Below the pieces are notes generated by a model. That model saw only the letters and a program-made list of their open reading frames with translations. It was not told the DNA's origin and did no database searches. From Bryopsis sp. KO-2023 (Eukaryota > Chlorophyta > Ulvophyceae > Bryopsidales > Bryopsidaceae), in contig BSYQ01000016.1 in NCBI GenBank assembly GCA_030272585.1, forward strand, positions 310,001 to 374,000: DNA of 64,000 bases, written 5' to 3'. The translations under genes were made by a program, and so were the position numbers. Shown here piece by piece: positions 50,975 through 60,327 of this stretch (the stretch's first letter is position 1; the number at the start of each line of letters is the position of its first letter).

Positions 50975-51423
50975 GGAAACAGAGTGTTTGATGGCTAAGG
51001 TGGAACTCCTTATAGCAAGGGGGCGCGAAAAAGGATACCTTAGAAAAACTCTGTCGACTTCCAAACCAACTCTTTATCTTTAATGCGTTAGGTGCCTAAG
51101 TTATTTGGCTGGCGCAGTAAGTGTAGCTTCAGTAGTACTTTAGAAACCGGGCAAACGATGTCACATTCGAGATAGTGTGGTTGTTCCGAGAAAACCCCTA
51201 TCAAGTGACGTGTTGAGGTGGTCTTGACGAGACTCCAACCGAGCGAAACGTTGGTGTCTCACCCCAATAACTCAACGAGGAAAGTGTACGAGTCACCCAG
51301 CCTTATAAGCGCAGCCCTCGAACCATTTTGCCCTAGTGTTTGTGTGAACGGAGCGAGCTCCTGAGTGAAAAACAGTCTAAAGACGTACAAACCGTTGTTA
51401 TTTCTTTCTTTCCGACGAACATA

Positions 51424-53238
51424 ATGGCTGCCGACACACCCGCCGAAATTATTGCGAGGTTGGAAGCGGAGGTAGCTCAAAAAGAAGAGGAGCTGCAGCA
51501 CTTTACGTCGACCGCAGAGGAAGTGCTGCAGAACAATGAGGCCTTAACCCGGCAGCTCTCAGAGTTGAGTGACCGGACGAAAGCAGCTGAGGCTGCGAAG
51601 GAGGCAGCGGAGAAAGCCAAGGAAAAGGCGGAGGCGGAAAAGAAAGAAGCGGAGGACAAGACCAAGGTCTTGGAAGAAAAATTGGAAGCCATGAAGCTGA
51701 AAAAGCAAAGGTTCCAATCTCACATGATGGCTAACCATCGTGAGAATGACCTCCGTAAACAAGCTCTCGGGGGAATGGTGGATCGATTTATCGCGGTAGA
51801 GGAAACGCTGCAGCGAGCTGTAGCAACCGCGTGGAGTGCAGCAGCCAATAACCTTAAGAAGGAATTGGCAGAACAAGAGCTGCAGATCGATTTGCTGGGA
51901 GAGTCCCTCAGAGACGGCTCTGAAAAACTTCAAGTGCAGAGCGAAACAACGGACAAGATGCTGCGTTTGAACCCGGCGGTACCAGCACCACGGGTACGCG
52001 AAGAACTGGATCGCCAAGTCCAAGTTCTGTTGTCAAACGCAACACTTGATCTGGAACCGTCCAAGGACGATGATGCGGGAGGCTCAAGCAAGGGCAAGGG
52101 GAAAGGGAAAAACAAACGCCCAAGCTCGCCGTGTAGGGATGAAGATCCACACGGAAAGAGAAGGCGAGAGGACGGTGACGATGAAGGTGGTGAGCCACCG
52201 AGGGATCGTATGCCTGGAGATGCAGCAAGAGCCAACTTGTTACTCAAGTTAAAGGCTGCCGCATTAAAGACTCCAGCACCCTCACAACCAGCGCCAACAG
52301 TTCAGACTCCCGGAGATGAGGCTACCGCAATAGCACCGGGGGAGGACTTATTCGACATGAGAGAGGAGGAGCTTTTGGACTTGGATTTTAACGAAGAAAT
52401 TGACTTCGGCATTCCACCTCCTAGGCTCGAAGGTCCTAGTTCTGAACTGGAGGACGGGGAAATAAGGAATGATGAAGGGCCAAGCCAGGTGACAGAGGTT
52501 CAGCGTGCGGTCCATCCACCGTTGGAGTTAGCTCCAACAGAAGCAGCACTTCGGGCTTTCCGAGAAAAGGTTAAGCTCAGGAGATTAAGGGCGGCTGCTC
52601 AGGACAAAGTGGATGCTGCACCTAGCGAAGTGAACCTGTCACGGGAGGATATCGAGGAGGCTTGCAACCCCATCACTGCGTCAGAGAAATGGCCGAAGGT
52701 CCAATATACTAACCCCAGGGACCGAGCCTTGCAAAATTACCGCGGCAACCGGCACTTTCACGAGTTGCCCATGTGCATTTGGTGCGGGAGAAGCCCAATG
52801 CAAGCAAGTGCTCAGCGGCTGACGCAGAAGAAGTATTCCGTCCTTCCTTGTGGGTATCACCTCGTGTGTGATGCTCATTGGTTGGCATACTCGATGCTGG
52901 GGCGCATCGTCACGGCGGTCCAAAAAGTCGCGGAAGTGGACAACAAGTCCATCGCCACCGTCTCCCCATTCTCTCTACCTGCCCATATGTTGAAGCTGAC
53001 ACGCTCGACGTTCGAAGAAATCCCTCCGTTCCCGGCTGAGCACGAGAAGTTGCCACACTGCAACATGTGTGTGAAGCGGCAGCTCAAGGTGTCCGGCATC
53101 ACAAGGGATCTGCCATTCCTTAAGTCCAAGAGGGTGGCTGCCGCATTTGATCCCTGTGTCCGGTATCGTGCAGTGCAGCAAGCGCATGCGCAGGAGCAGC
53201 GTGCTATTCAGCAAGCGCAAGCGCCGGAACAGCGTTAA
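51424..53238 (+). CDS. B ORF3: coiled-coil protein with C-terminal Cys/His module
   Basis: 604 residues from ATG 51424, 450 nt after pol and in the env position. The first ~230 residues are Ala/Glu/Lys-rich heptads (coiled coil), followed by a basic-acidic linker with KRP and KRRRE (possible nuclear signal). The C-terminal third holds CIWC (about residue 450), CGYHLVCDAHW (about 477-487) and HCNMC (about 545), a RING-like CxxC...CxxHxxCxxH...CxxC pattern. No signal peptide or membrane segment. It is unlike known envelope proteins. A spliced mRNA or reinitiation would be needed for expression. Its counterpart in A is fused to integrase. Confidence 0.8.
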   Translation: MAADTPAEIIARLEAEVAQKEEELQHFTSTAEEVLQNNEALTRQLSELSDRTKAAEAAKEAAEKAKEKAEAEKKEAEDKTKVLEEKLEAMKLKKQRFQSHMMANHRENDLRKQALGGMVDRFIAVEETLQRAVATAWSAAANNLKKELAEQELQIDLLGESLRDGSEKLQVQSETTDKMLRLNPAVPAPRVREELDRQVQVLLSNATLDLEPSKDDDAGGSSKGKGKGKNKRPSSPCRDEDPHGKRRREDGDDEGGEPPRDRMPGDAARANLLLKLKAAALKTPAPSQPAPTVQTPGDEATAIAPGEDLFDMREEELLDLDFNEEIDFGIPPPRLEGPSSELEDGEIRNDEGPSQVTEVQRAVHPPLELAPTEAALRAFREKVKLRRLRAAAQDKVDAAPSEVNLSREDIEEACNPITASEKWPKVQYTNPRDRALQNYRGNRHFHELPMCIWCGRSPMQASAQRLTQKKYSVLPCGYHLVCDAHWLAYSMLGRIVTAVQKVAEVDNKSIATVSPFSLPAHMLKLTRSTFEEIPPFPAEHEKLPHCNMCVKRQLKVSGITRDLPFLKSKRVAAAFDPCVRYRAVQQAHAQEQRAIQQAQAPEQR

Positions 53239-53433
53239 GGAGGAGGGAACAGGAGTTATCGTCGACCAAGTGTGTGCGTGCAGCAGCTGTCAGAGACGTC
53301 AGAACAAGAGACAGGTCCAAGACAGTTGGGTGTGGGCATGGGAGTGGGTGAGTTTTGTGTTTGTGTTTTTGTGTTTTTGTTTTTCTTTGTGTTTTGGTGT
53401 GCGTGGGCGCCCACTTTTTGCGGGGGGGGCGTA
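53239..53433 (+). other. B 3' UTR and polypurine tract
   Basis: Short non-coding stretch with a T/G-rich run (GTTTTTGTG repeats). GCGGGGGGGGCGTA directly precedes the 3' LTR as polypurine tract. Confidence 0.75.
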
Positions 53434-53852
53434 TGTTAGTCTTTTAGCGCTATACGAGGTAGTTTGGGATAGAGCCGAGGGTGGCTGACGCATGCGGGTT
53501 CGCGAGTAAGACAGATTAGACCCAGAGTTTGGGGCATGCGTCAGCGTACTACACTTAGGGGTACTTAAGAGGCCCACTCGTTGTTTTGACATTCACTTTA
53601 TTTTGTAAGAACTCGGGATTCGTGGGATTGGTGTGTTCCCGCTTGTGTGTGTGTTTGTGTGTGTGTGTCTAAGTGTTTGCCTGACGCAATCACTTATCCA
53701 ACCAAGTGCTCTAGTAGCGTTCACAACCGCGCTAGCTAGAGAGTTGTCTAAACCAACAAACCCCACAAGTATACTTGCGTTAGCCAGCAAGTTATCACGA
53801 ATCCAATCAACACAGCCGACCACTATTGCGTCACCCACAAGCTTCACTATCA
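53434..53852 (+). repeat. B 3' LTR
   Basis: 419 bp, identical by eye to the 5' LTR. Confidence 0.95.
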
Positions 53853-53953
53853 TCCGCCGTTCCCGTTCTGCAGAAACGCCATCACCACCGTTAAGTACGG
53901 CTGCAGGGGTGACCCCAGAGGTCAAGGTTACCCTATTTGTGGTTACAAGCGTC

Positions 53954-54750
53954 TCCTGAAGGAAGTACTGAGCCGCCTCCGCGAAGCTAACCTTCGCATC
54001 AGTCCGCGGAAGTCCGACTTCGGCTTCCGGGAACTGCTGTACTTGGGACACATCGTGGGGAAGAACCAGATACGGATGAACCCAAGGAAGACTTCCAGTG
54101 TTTCTTTGCAAGTGCCGCCAATCAACGTGACAACCCTAAGGTCTTTCCTAGGCCTAACGTCTTACTATCGGCGTTTCGTGCGCGATTATGCGAGAATTGC
54201 AGCACCGCTGAATGAATTGCTCAAAAAGGATACGGTATTCAAATGGGGAGAAGCTCAGGAGAAAGCTTTCCAAACGCTCAAGGAGAGGATTGTGGCAGAA
54301 CCAGTGCTGATGCCACCACAGCCGGACAAGCCTTACATTTTGCAGACTGACTGGAGCAACCAAGCTATTGGAGCAGTACTGAGCCAGAAGGATGATGACG
54401 GAGTGGAGAGAGTCGTCGCTTATGCAAGCAAATCACTCAGCGCTGCGGAGAGGAATTACTCGGCTGTAGATGGTGAATGTTTGGCAGTGGTGTGGGCATG
54501 TACTTACTTTCGCCCTTACATCTATGGAAGGGAGTTCACTCTGCAAACGGATCAACGGGCGCTGCAATGGTTGATGACTGGCACCCGCTTGTCTGGACGA
54601 CTACTTCGTTGGGCACTGCGACTTCAGGAGTTTGATTTTACCATTCAGTACCGCCCAGGAAAAGCTAACGGCAATGCTGATGCCCTATCACGATTACCAG
54701 TGCCGCAGGAGCACAATGTTTCCATCGGTGCCACCGTTCTCCAACCATGA
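53954..54750 (+). CDS. pol: G reverse transcriptase-RNase H, 3' segment after A2
   Basis: Continues the frame of 30126-31380. RT thumb: YLGHIVGKNQIRMNPRK and FLGLTSYYRRFVRDYA. RNase H: LQTDWSNQAIGAVLSQ, AVDGECLAVVWA and QTDQRALQWLM, ending NADALSRLPVPQ and stop after ATVLQP. The end coincides with that of A2's RT ORF. Confidence 0.92.
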
Positions 54751-54922
54751 ATTGAGATCTCTGATCTGGATTCCCTTTTTTCCAGGAAATAGTTGGCCAA
54801 CTCCCTGTAAAAGGGACACGACCCGGATGCTAGGAGACATCAGCTTGAAGAGGAGGGACTGCAGACCCAAATTTTCGTGCTTTTCTGAGAAAGAAAGGGT
54901 GGTGGACTGGAAAAAGTGGAAA

Positions 54923-55474
54923 ATGGATCCATGGAAGGATACGGAGTTGATGGAAATGCTGCAGGACAGGAAGAAATGGGAGAGAGAAGCGAGCAAATCG
55001 AGTCGAAAGAGAGTGTTGAGAAAAGCGAAGAGATACCGCTGGAGTGCGGATGAGAAACAGTTGGAGTTCAAGGACAAACAAGGATGTTGGAAAATTGTGC
55101 CTGAACCAGAGAAACGCGCGGATGTGGTCAGAAAGGTGCACCTTCGCCACAGTCATGCAAGCGGTTTGAGGCTCCAGACTTTGGTAGCAGAGAAGTACTG
55201 GTGGCCAGCGATGAGAGAAGAATCGAGAAAAGGCAGGCGAGGATGTGCCGCCTGTATGAAGAGTGAGAAAATGCCGAAGGCGAAAGTTCCACTGCGCCAG
55301 CATATCCCACTGCGGCCGTGGCAACGAATAGGGATCGATCTAGTGACACTAGAAGAGAGCACTGAGGGCTTTCATTATCTAGTAGTGGCGGTGGCCTACT
55401 TCACGAAGTGGGTGATGGCAGGAGCACTGCGAACAAAGGCCAGCGCTGAGGTTGGGCAGTGGTTCCTGGCCTAA
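54923..55474 (+). pseudogene. int: G integrase, truncated
   Basis: ATG 54923 begins MDPWKDTELMEML, as in A2. The HHCC finger (VHLRHSHASGL ... CAACMK) and the first catalytic block (GIDLVTLEES, AYFTKWVMAGAL) are present. The ORF ends at GQWFLA (TAA 55472-55474); the TDNG and NGLVER blocks of A are missing. The core is therefore incomplete and catalytically dead. The 3' UTR follows immediately, so a deletion joined mid-integrase to the UTR. Confidence 0.88.
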
Positions 55475-56191
55475 GTAGTGCAAAAGTAAGAAAAGAAACA
55501 GTGGGGGAAGGGTTTTCCTTGGAAGGACTTTGTTTTGTTTTTGTGTGTGGGAGTGTTGAGAAGGAAACAGTGAAGTGTTTCCTGGGTTTTCCTAGGGGGT
55601 TTGATATAGCTGGAACGGAAACAGTTTTGGTGTTTCCTTTGTGTTCGCTGTGAATTCTTTGATGTATAGAGTGTTTCTTTGTTTGGTAGTCTTTTTGGTG
55701 TGATGGATAAAGAAACAGTGATCAGTTTCTTTTTCTGCTTGATGAACGGTATTATGATGGGATTAACTGATTAGGAAGGAAACGATTTGAGGTTTTTCCT
55801 TCAAGAGATAATTGGTGAAAGGACGGTCCCGTTTCGGGTGATCCGTGAGGTTGGAAGTGGTTTGATTGGTGATGGGTTTTTCTTGTTGTTTTCGCAATGA
55901 ACTTTTTCCTGTGGGGTATTTGAACGAATGAACAAACAGTCAGAAATGGTCTTAAGATCACAGAACCCTTGTAAGGAAAGAGTATGAGCAGTAGTGAAAC
56001 AGTGTGTTGGGTACCGGGGAAATAGTACTCGGGGAAATGGTAGAAGAAAAAAAAAAAAAAAAAAAACTAACCCCTGAGAAATAGCACATGGAAATAGTGA
56101 AAAAAAAAAAAAAAAGACGAACCCCTTACGCGATAGCAGTGTGGTCGCCCTTGTGGGACACAAGGCTTTCCGGGGAGGGGAAGGTCACAGC
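55475..56191 (+). other. G 3' UTR with GAAAC hairpins and polypurine tract
   Basis: Gene-free. Perfect hairpins: GGAAACA/TGTTTCC at 55563-55582 and at 55617-55637, and AAAGAAAC/GTTTCTTT at 55709-55732. Two poly-A tracts lie near 56047-56066 and 56100-56115. CGGGGAGGGGAA then GGTCACAGC precede the LTR. Confidence 0.7.
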
Positions 56192-56785
56192 TGTAACCTT
56201 CATTTTGAGGGTCAAGAGCAGGCGAAGGGTCTTGTGGAAACAGCCCATGCCAGAAACAGCTCTAGGAAAAGAATAGATAAGGCAGAACTGTAAGAGAAAG
56301 TGGGTAGGAAACGCTGGGACAGTTTAGCCGAAACAGACGCTGGCAGGACTGCTGGTTTAGGAGAAACTGCCATTTGAGCAGTACTGCGGTAGTCAGTTAT
56401 AACGGTTACGAGGGGGAATGGATTGATCTAGTGACAAAGGGCTTAGTCAAGGTTCCAAAGGGATCAGAGAAGACTAGGGTAGTGTTGGAATAGGTTGATC
56501 CATAGGGGTTGAGGTGACTGATGCCTAGGAAGAACCTAGGATATAAAGGGCAGTGCTGTGGGTTAGGGTTAGGTTCCCATTCTGGTTGAGATTGTTCTTG
56601 CTAGAAGCACAGCCGATTGGCTTTGTAAAGACTTCGTTTTGGACGTGTATTCCTTGTGTTTCGACTCCGTTTCCACCACTGCAACAGCTACAACAGCCAC
56701 TACAGCCGCCAGACTGCAGACAGACACAGTGCTGCAGGGCTGTGAGGGCCCATCGCCTGCCAGGCGCACCCGTTTGTTGGTCACA
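56192..56785 (+). repeat. G 3' LTR
   Basis: 594 bp: identical by eye to the 5' LTR plus terminal GGTCACA. The same heptamer plus GC lies immediately upstream of it. Confidence 0.93.
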
Positions 56786-56791
56786 TATATC

Positions 56792-57322
56792 AACGCATTT
56801 CGGGATCTGATACTGCGGATTCCAAATATGACGGAGGAGGAACAATACCTACAGTTTGTTGATGGACTGAAACCCCAGATTCGACATCAAGTCATCACCA
56901 TGGTGACAGAAGGGGTGGAGGCAGCGATAGTCACCGCCGAAAGGATCGATTCGTTGGGTGGCCAGACTCAAACCAACCGCGGACGCGGTCGCGGAAGAGG
57001 GCGATGGAATTGGAACTGGAAAAACAAGCCCAAAGCTGATCAGAACCAGCAAATGCAGGGTCAGCAACAACCGCAACCACCACCTCCACCTCAAGATCAA
57101 AATCAACAAATGGGGGGAGGCAACAGAGGTGGCGGCGGCCGTGGCCGTGGAAGAGGCGGAGGCAGAGGTGGCGGACGAAATCGAGGCGGAGGCGGAAGGC
57201 AGCAGCAAGGTGGAGCTAGAGGCGGAGGCGCATGTTATATCTGCGGAGAAGTGGGTCATGGCTTTGGGAAATGTCCTAAAGGCCCATCTTTTCAGAAATG
57301 GTTAAAAGATCACGGCGCATAG
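56792..57322 (+). CDS. gag: F Gag, 3' portion
   Basis: Resumes in frame after G (…VRSYI then NAFRDLILRIP). Capsid end: EEQYLQFVDGLKPQIRHQV and AAIVTAERIDSLGG, matching B. Gly/Arg-rich segment and zinc knuckle CYICGEVGHGFGKC follow, ending KWLKDHGA. It overlaps pol by 25 nt. No standard slippery heptamer is seen at the overlap. Confidence 0.88.
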   Translation, partial: NAFRDLILRIPNMTEEEQYLQFVDGLKPQIRHQVITMVTEGVEAAIVTAERIDSLGGQTQTNRGRGRGRGRWNWNWKNKPKADQNQQMQGQQQPQPPPPPQDQNQQMGGGNRGGGGRGRGRGGGRGGGRNRGGGGRQQQGGARGGGACYICGEVGHGFGKCPKGPSFQKWLKDHGA

Positions 57323-60095
57323 AGGCGATTCCACTCCATGCGGCCAGAAGGAAAAGAGCCAGACGCAAAAGATATCGACATCGCAAACGTCAGAAGCTCC
57401 GGGAGTCACGAGAACGAGAACGGAAGGGGAAACAGAATAAGAAGCCAGAGAAAGAGTCAAGTAATCCCGCTCAGAGGGCTGAATATCCGCTAATGAGTAC
57501 AAAACTTGGGGACAAAGAGCGGATGGACGATTCAAGTACGATCGCCCAAAGCACTTCCGACAAAGGATTGCCGGAAAGTGTTGGTTCAGTACGTGAAGAC
57601 TCTGGAAGTTCCTCCGAAGATAGCAACCTGGAATCTGTCCTACCTTGTGGAGAGAAACAGGCTTCGGAAGGAAGTGTTAAAAGTTCAAGCCGGACTAGTC
57701 CAAGAGTTCCGTTTGACGCCGGTGCAAGAGGGGTACCGGACCGTAGGAAGCGAACAACGGAAGGAGAAGGGGATTACCTCCAAGACAGTTTTAATCCGTT
57801 AGTTCAAAATAAACACCTCAAGTTCATGGGATATGAGCTTAGAGGGCGGATAGGGGGAGCGGCAATTTCCGCTTATGTAGACTGTGGAGCTACAGAAAAT
57901 TACGTGGCACAAAAACTGGTGGACAAGTTTGGGTTAGAGTTCTCCTCGTGTAATAAGACAGTGTCATTAGCGAATGGGGCTGTTTGCACTGTGGACAAAC
58001 GATGTGGGAACATCAAGATGCAGCTGGGTGACTACAAAACCCAGTTTTCTGCAGATGTATTCCCTCATCTCACATATGACATTTTGTTAGGGTTACCATG
58101 GCTCATCGCTAATAACCCGTCCATAGACTTTGCACAAGGAACCATCAACATCCGTCAGGGAAATCGTTGGATTACAGTACCGGTTAAAGAGAAACCGACT
58201 GATTATCTCCAACTGACGGAAGAAACTATCCCCATTCTGTCCCACAAGAAAGTATTCCGCCATATAGGCAAACAGGCCGACAAAGATAGCCTGGCCTACT
58301 TGGTGGTGGTTCGTGAATCTGACCCTATGGATAGCAACCATTTGATGCAATATCCATATGAGGGCCTCCAGGTTGATAGTCTAAAGACCTCGGCCGACAA
58401 TCACGCACCAATACAGACGGATCTTCCACGGCTTTTGCATGACAAGATGCATCCGGCAATCCGTTCTGTGGTGGAGGAATACAGCCACGTTTTTCCCAAA
58501 GATCTCCCACCTGGCATCCCTCCAGTCCGTAAGGGTCACGAATTCAAAGTTGACCTGGAGGATGAGAGTATGAGCCCAATCCACCGTCCGTTGTACAAAC
58601 TTTCTCCAGCAGAATTGGATGAAGTACGGACACAGGTGGATTACCTACTGGAACAACGGAAGATACGGCCGTCAGAGAGTCCCTGGGGTGCTCCCATACT
58701 CTTCGTCCCAAAGAAAGACGGCGGATTGCGGATGTGCGTTGATTATCGATGGATCAACAAGTACACAATCAAAAACCGCTATCCACTTCCACTTCCGGAG
58801 GAATTGATGGATCGGCTCGCTAAAGCAAAGATCTACACGAAGATCGACCTACGTTCGGGGTACTGGCAATTTCCAGTTCGCCCGAAGGATACTGCAAAAA
58901 CCGCCTTCCGAACAAGATACGGACATTTCGAGTTTCTCGTCTGTCCTTTCGGAATGTCCAACTGTCCAGCCCAATTTCAGACAATGGTGCAGGATTTGTT
59001 GGGCGAGTTTTTGGACCACTTTGTGGTTGTTTTCATTGACGACATCTTGGTGTTTTCCAACTCAGTGGAGGAACATGTCGATCATTTGAAACAAGTATTC
59101 GAACGCCTTGCAAAGTATAAATTGTACGCCAAAGCAAGCAAGTGCGAAGTAGGGGTCAGCGAGACCGACTATTTGGGGTATCATCTGTCGGGAAAAGGCC
59201 TGCAGCCAATGAGTGACAAAGTGCGGGCTATACAAGAGTGGAAGGAGCTGAGCTCAGTGACGGATGTGCGAAGTTTTTTGGGCATGGTATCTTACTATCG
59301 TAAGTTTATACCAGAGTTTGCTCGAATTGCAGGACCCTTGCATGATCTCATCAAAAAGAATCATGTGTGGACGTGGGGACCTCTGCAACGGGAAGCTTTC
59401 GGCAAACTCAAGGAAAAGATTACCCGCACACCGATCCTTCTCCTACCCGATTCGCTGCTCAAGTACACCGTAATAACGGACGCATCAGGGACTGCATATG
59501 GAGCAGTTTTGTGTCAGGACCATGGAAAGGGGCTACAACCAATAGCTTACCTTTCAAGACGACTAAAACCAGCTGAGACACGATATTCCGCTTACGAGCG
59601 AGAGCTGGGGGCTATAGCATATGCGCTTAGCCAATGGCGACATTACCTCGAAGGAGCGCCTGGGGAGGTTACGGTTATGACGGACCATCAGCCGTTAACC
59701 TACTTCATGACCCAAGCAACAATGTCGCGGACCCAAGCCCGATGGTGGAGGTCAGGGTTTTTTGATTCCATAGGTCCAACAATCGTCTATGTTCCCGGCA
59801 AAGCCAATGTTTTGGCGGATGCGTTATCCCGAAGCCTTCCTGATGCTAAGGATCAAATTCATGCTTTGTCGACCTGGGTGGTAGATGAAGCGGATGCATG
59901 GAAGACCGCTCTTGCAGAAGATCAGAAACTGCAAGCGGAAGTCAAGAAAATCCAAGAGGGTAAACCCACGAAACTTTCTCTAGAGGATGGCTGGTTGTAC
60001 TATCAAGCAACTCCCACCTCCGACAAAGTACTAGTGGTACCGAACGGATACCGAGAAAAGGTGATGGGGGAATTTCATGATGTGCCGAGTGCCGG
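57298..60095 (+). CDS. pol: F Pol: protease, RT, RNase H, integrase start (cut by H2)
   Basis: The -1 frame relative to gag, with ATG 57298 inside the overlap. Very basic N-terminus (RRKRARRKRYRHRKRQK). Protease AYVDCGATENYV (DCG as in B) and YDILLGLPWL. RT: WGAPILFVPKKDGGLRM, DLRSGYWQF, FIDDILVFS. RNase H: VITDASGTAYGAVL, ERELGAIAYAL, TDHQPL. It stops in the integrase zinc finger (GEFHDVPSAG), where H2 begins at 60096; the remainder is outside the window. Related to B but diverged in many positions. Confidence 0.93.
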
Positions 60096-60324
60096 TGATA
60101 CGAGGTGACGAGGTTAGTGTCTAGATGTCCATCGGTGAGTGGGTGTGTCACTGTAGAGTAAGGGGTTAGTGTGTTGTGGACGGTATAAAAGGGGTTGTAT
60201 TTTTGACATTGTGTAACCTTTGGGGCTGGGTTTGCTATTGTGTTGTGTTCCCACGTTCTACCCTCCTCCACTTGGAGGAGGGCCCCTATCTACCCTTCCC
60301 CCTCTGGGGGAAGGGCCCCTATCA
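60096..60324 (+). repeat. H2 5' LTR with twin U5 hairpins
   Basis: 229 bp, TGATA to TATCA. TATAAAAG lies at 60184-60191. U5 has two tandem units sharing CTACCCT...AGGGCCCCTAT. Hairpin 1 stem is 60261-60270 with 60273-60282; hairpin 2 stem is 60293-60302 with 60306-60315. Both stems are 10 bp and perfectly paired with different inner sequence. Confidence 0.93.
60184..60191 (+). promoter_or_regulatory. TATA box in H2 5' LTR
   Basis: TATAAAAG in CGGTATAAAAGGGG, conserved in H1 (29220-29213 minus). Confidence 0.7.
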
Positions 60325-60327
60325 TTT

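Larger units (their letters stand above)
43761..53852 (+). mobile_element. Element B, intact chromovirus-type Ty3/gypsy retrotransposon with ORF3
   Basis: 10,092 bp with 419-bp LTRs that are identical by eye, and the 5-bp duplication TCCGC (43756-43760 and 53853-53857). A1 and A2 5' LTR sequences give the empty site (ACTTCCGCCGTTCCC). It encodes Gag, Pol with chromodomain and a downstream ORF3, all open. It is the youngest layer of the stack and probably competent. Confidence 0.96.
31381..53947 (+). mobile_element. Element A copy 2 (A2), Ty3/gypsy retrotransposon containing B
   Basis: Identical-looking LTRs, TSD AGCGTC (31375-31380 and 53948-53953), and about 12.5 kb once B is removed. Order: 5' LTR, PBS, Gag-PR (31944-36566), RT-RNaseH (36740-38578), integrase fused to ORF3 (38765-42256), 3' UTR, PPT and 3' LTR split by B. 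All three ORFs are open. Together with A1 it shows the family is recently active. Confidence 0.95.
43313..53947 (+). repeat. A2 3' LTR, split by element B
   Basis: The pieces 43313-43760 and 53858-53947 together give 538 bp, identical by eye to the 5' LTR plus a terminal GGTTACA. B and its TCCGC repeat separate them. Confidence 0.93.
15966..56785 (+). mobile_element. Element G, Ty3/gypsy retrotransposon, nested host of H1 and A2
   Basis: The LTRs (15966-16552 and 56192-56785) match by eye. The 6-bp duplication TATATC flanks it (15960-15965 and 56786-56791). Without H1 (19823-29309), A2 (31381-53947) and their target repeats, G is about 8.76 kb. Order: LTR, PBS, Gag-PR, RT-RNaseH ORF, integrase ORF, 3' UTR with hairpins, PPT, LTR. 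Layout and proteins are close to A. Gag-PR is frameshifted and integrase is truncated, so G is not autonomous. Confidence 0.92.
15261..60095 (+). mobile_element. Element F, Ty3/gypsy retrotransposon, split by G and by H2
   Basis: F sequence is 15261-15965 plus 56792-60095; everything between is G with its nested insertions. Deleting 15966-56791 (G plus one TATATC duplication) rejoins gag in frame. The right end of visible F is the H2 junction at 60095/60096, inside the integrase zinc-finger region. F LTRs are not visible: the left boundary near 15261 is uncertain, and the 3' end lies beyond H2. F resembles B in Gag and Pol but is clearly diverged. Confidence 0.8.
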
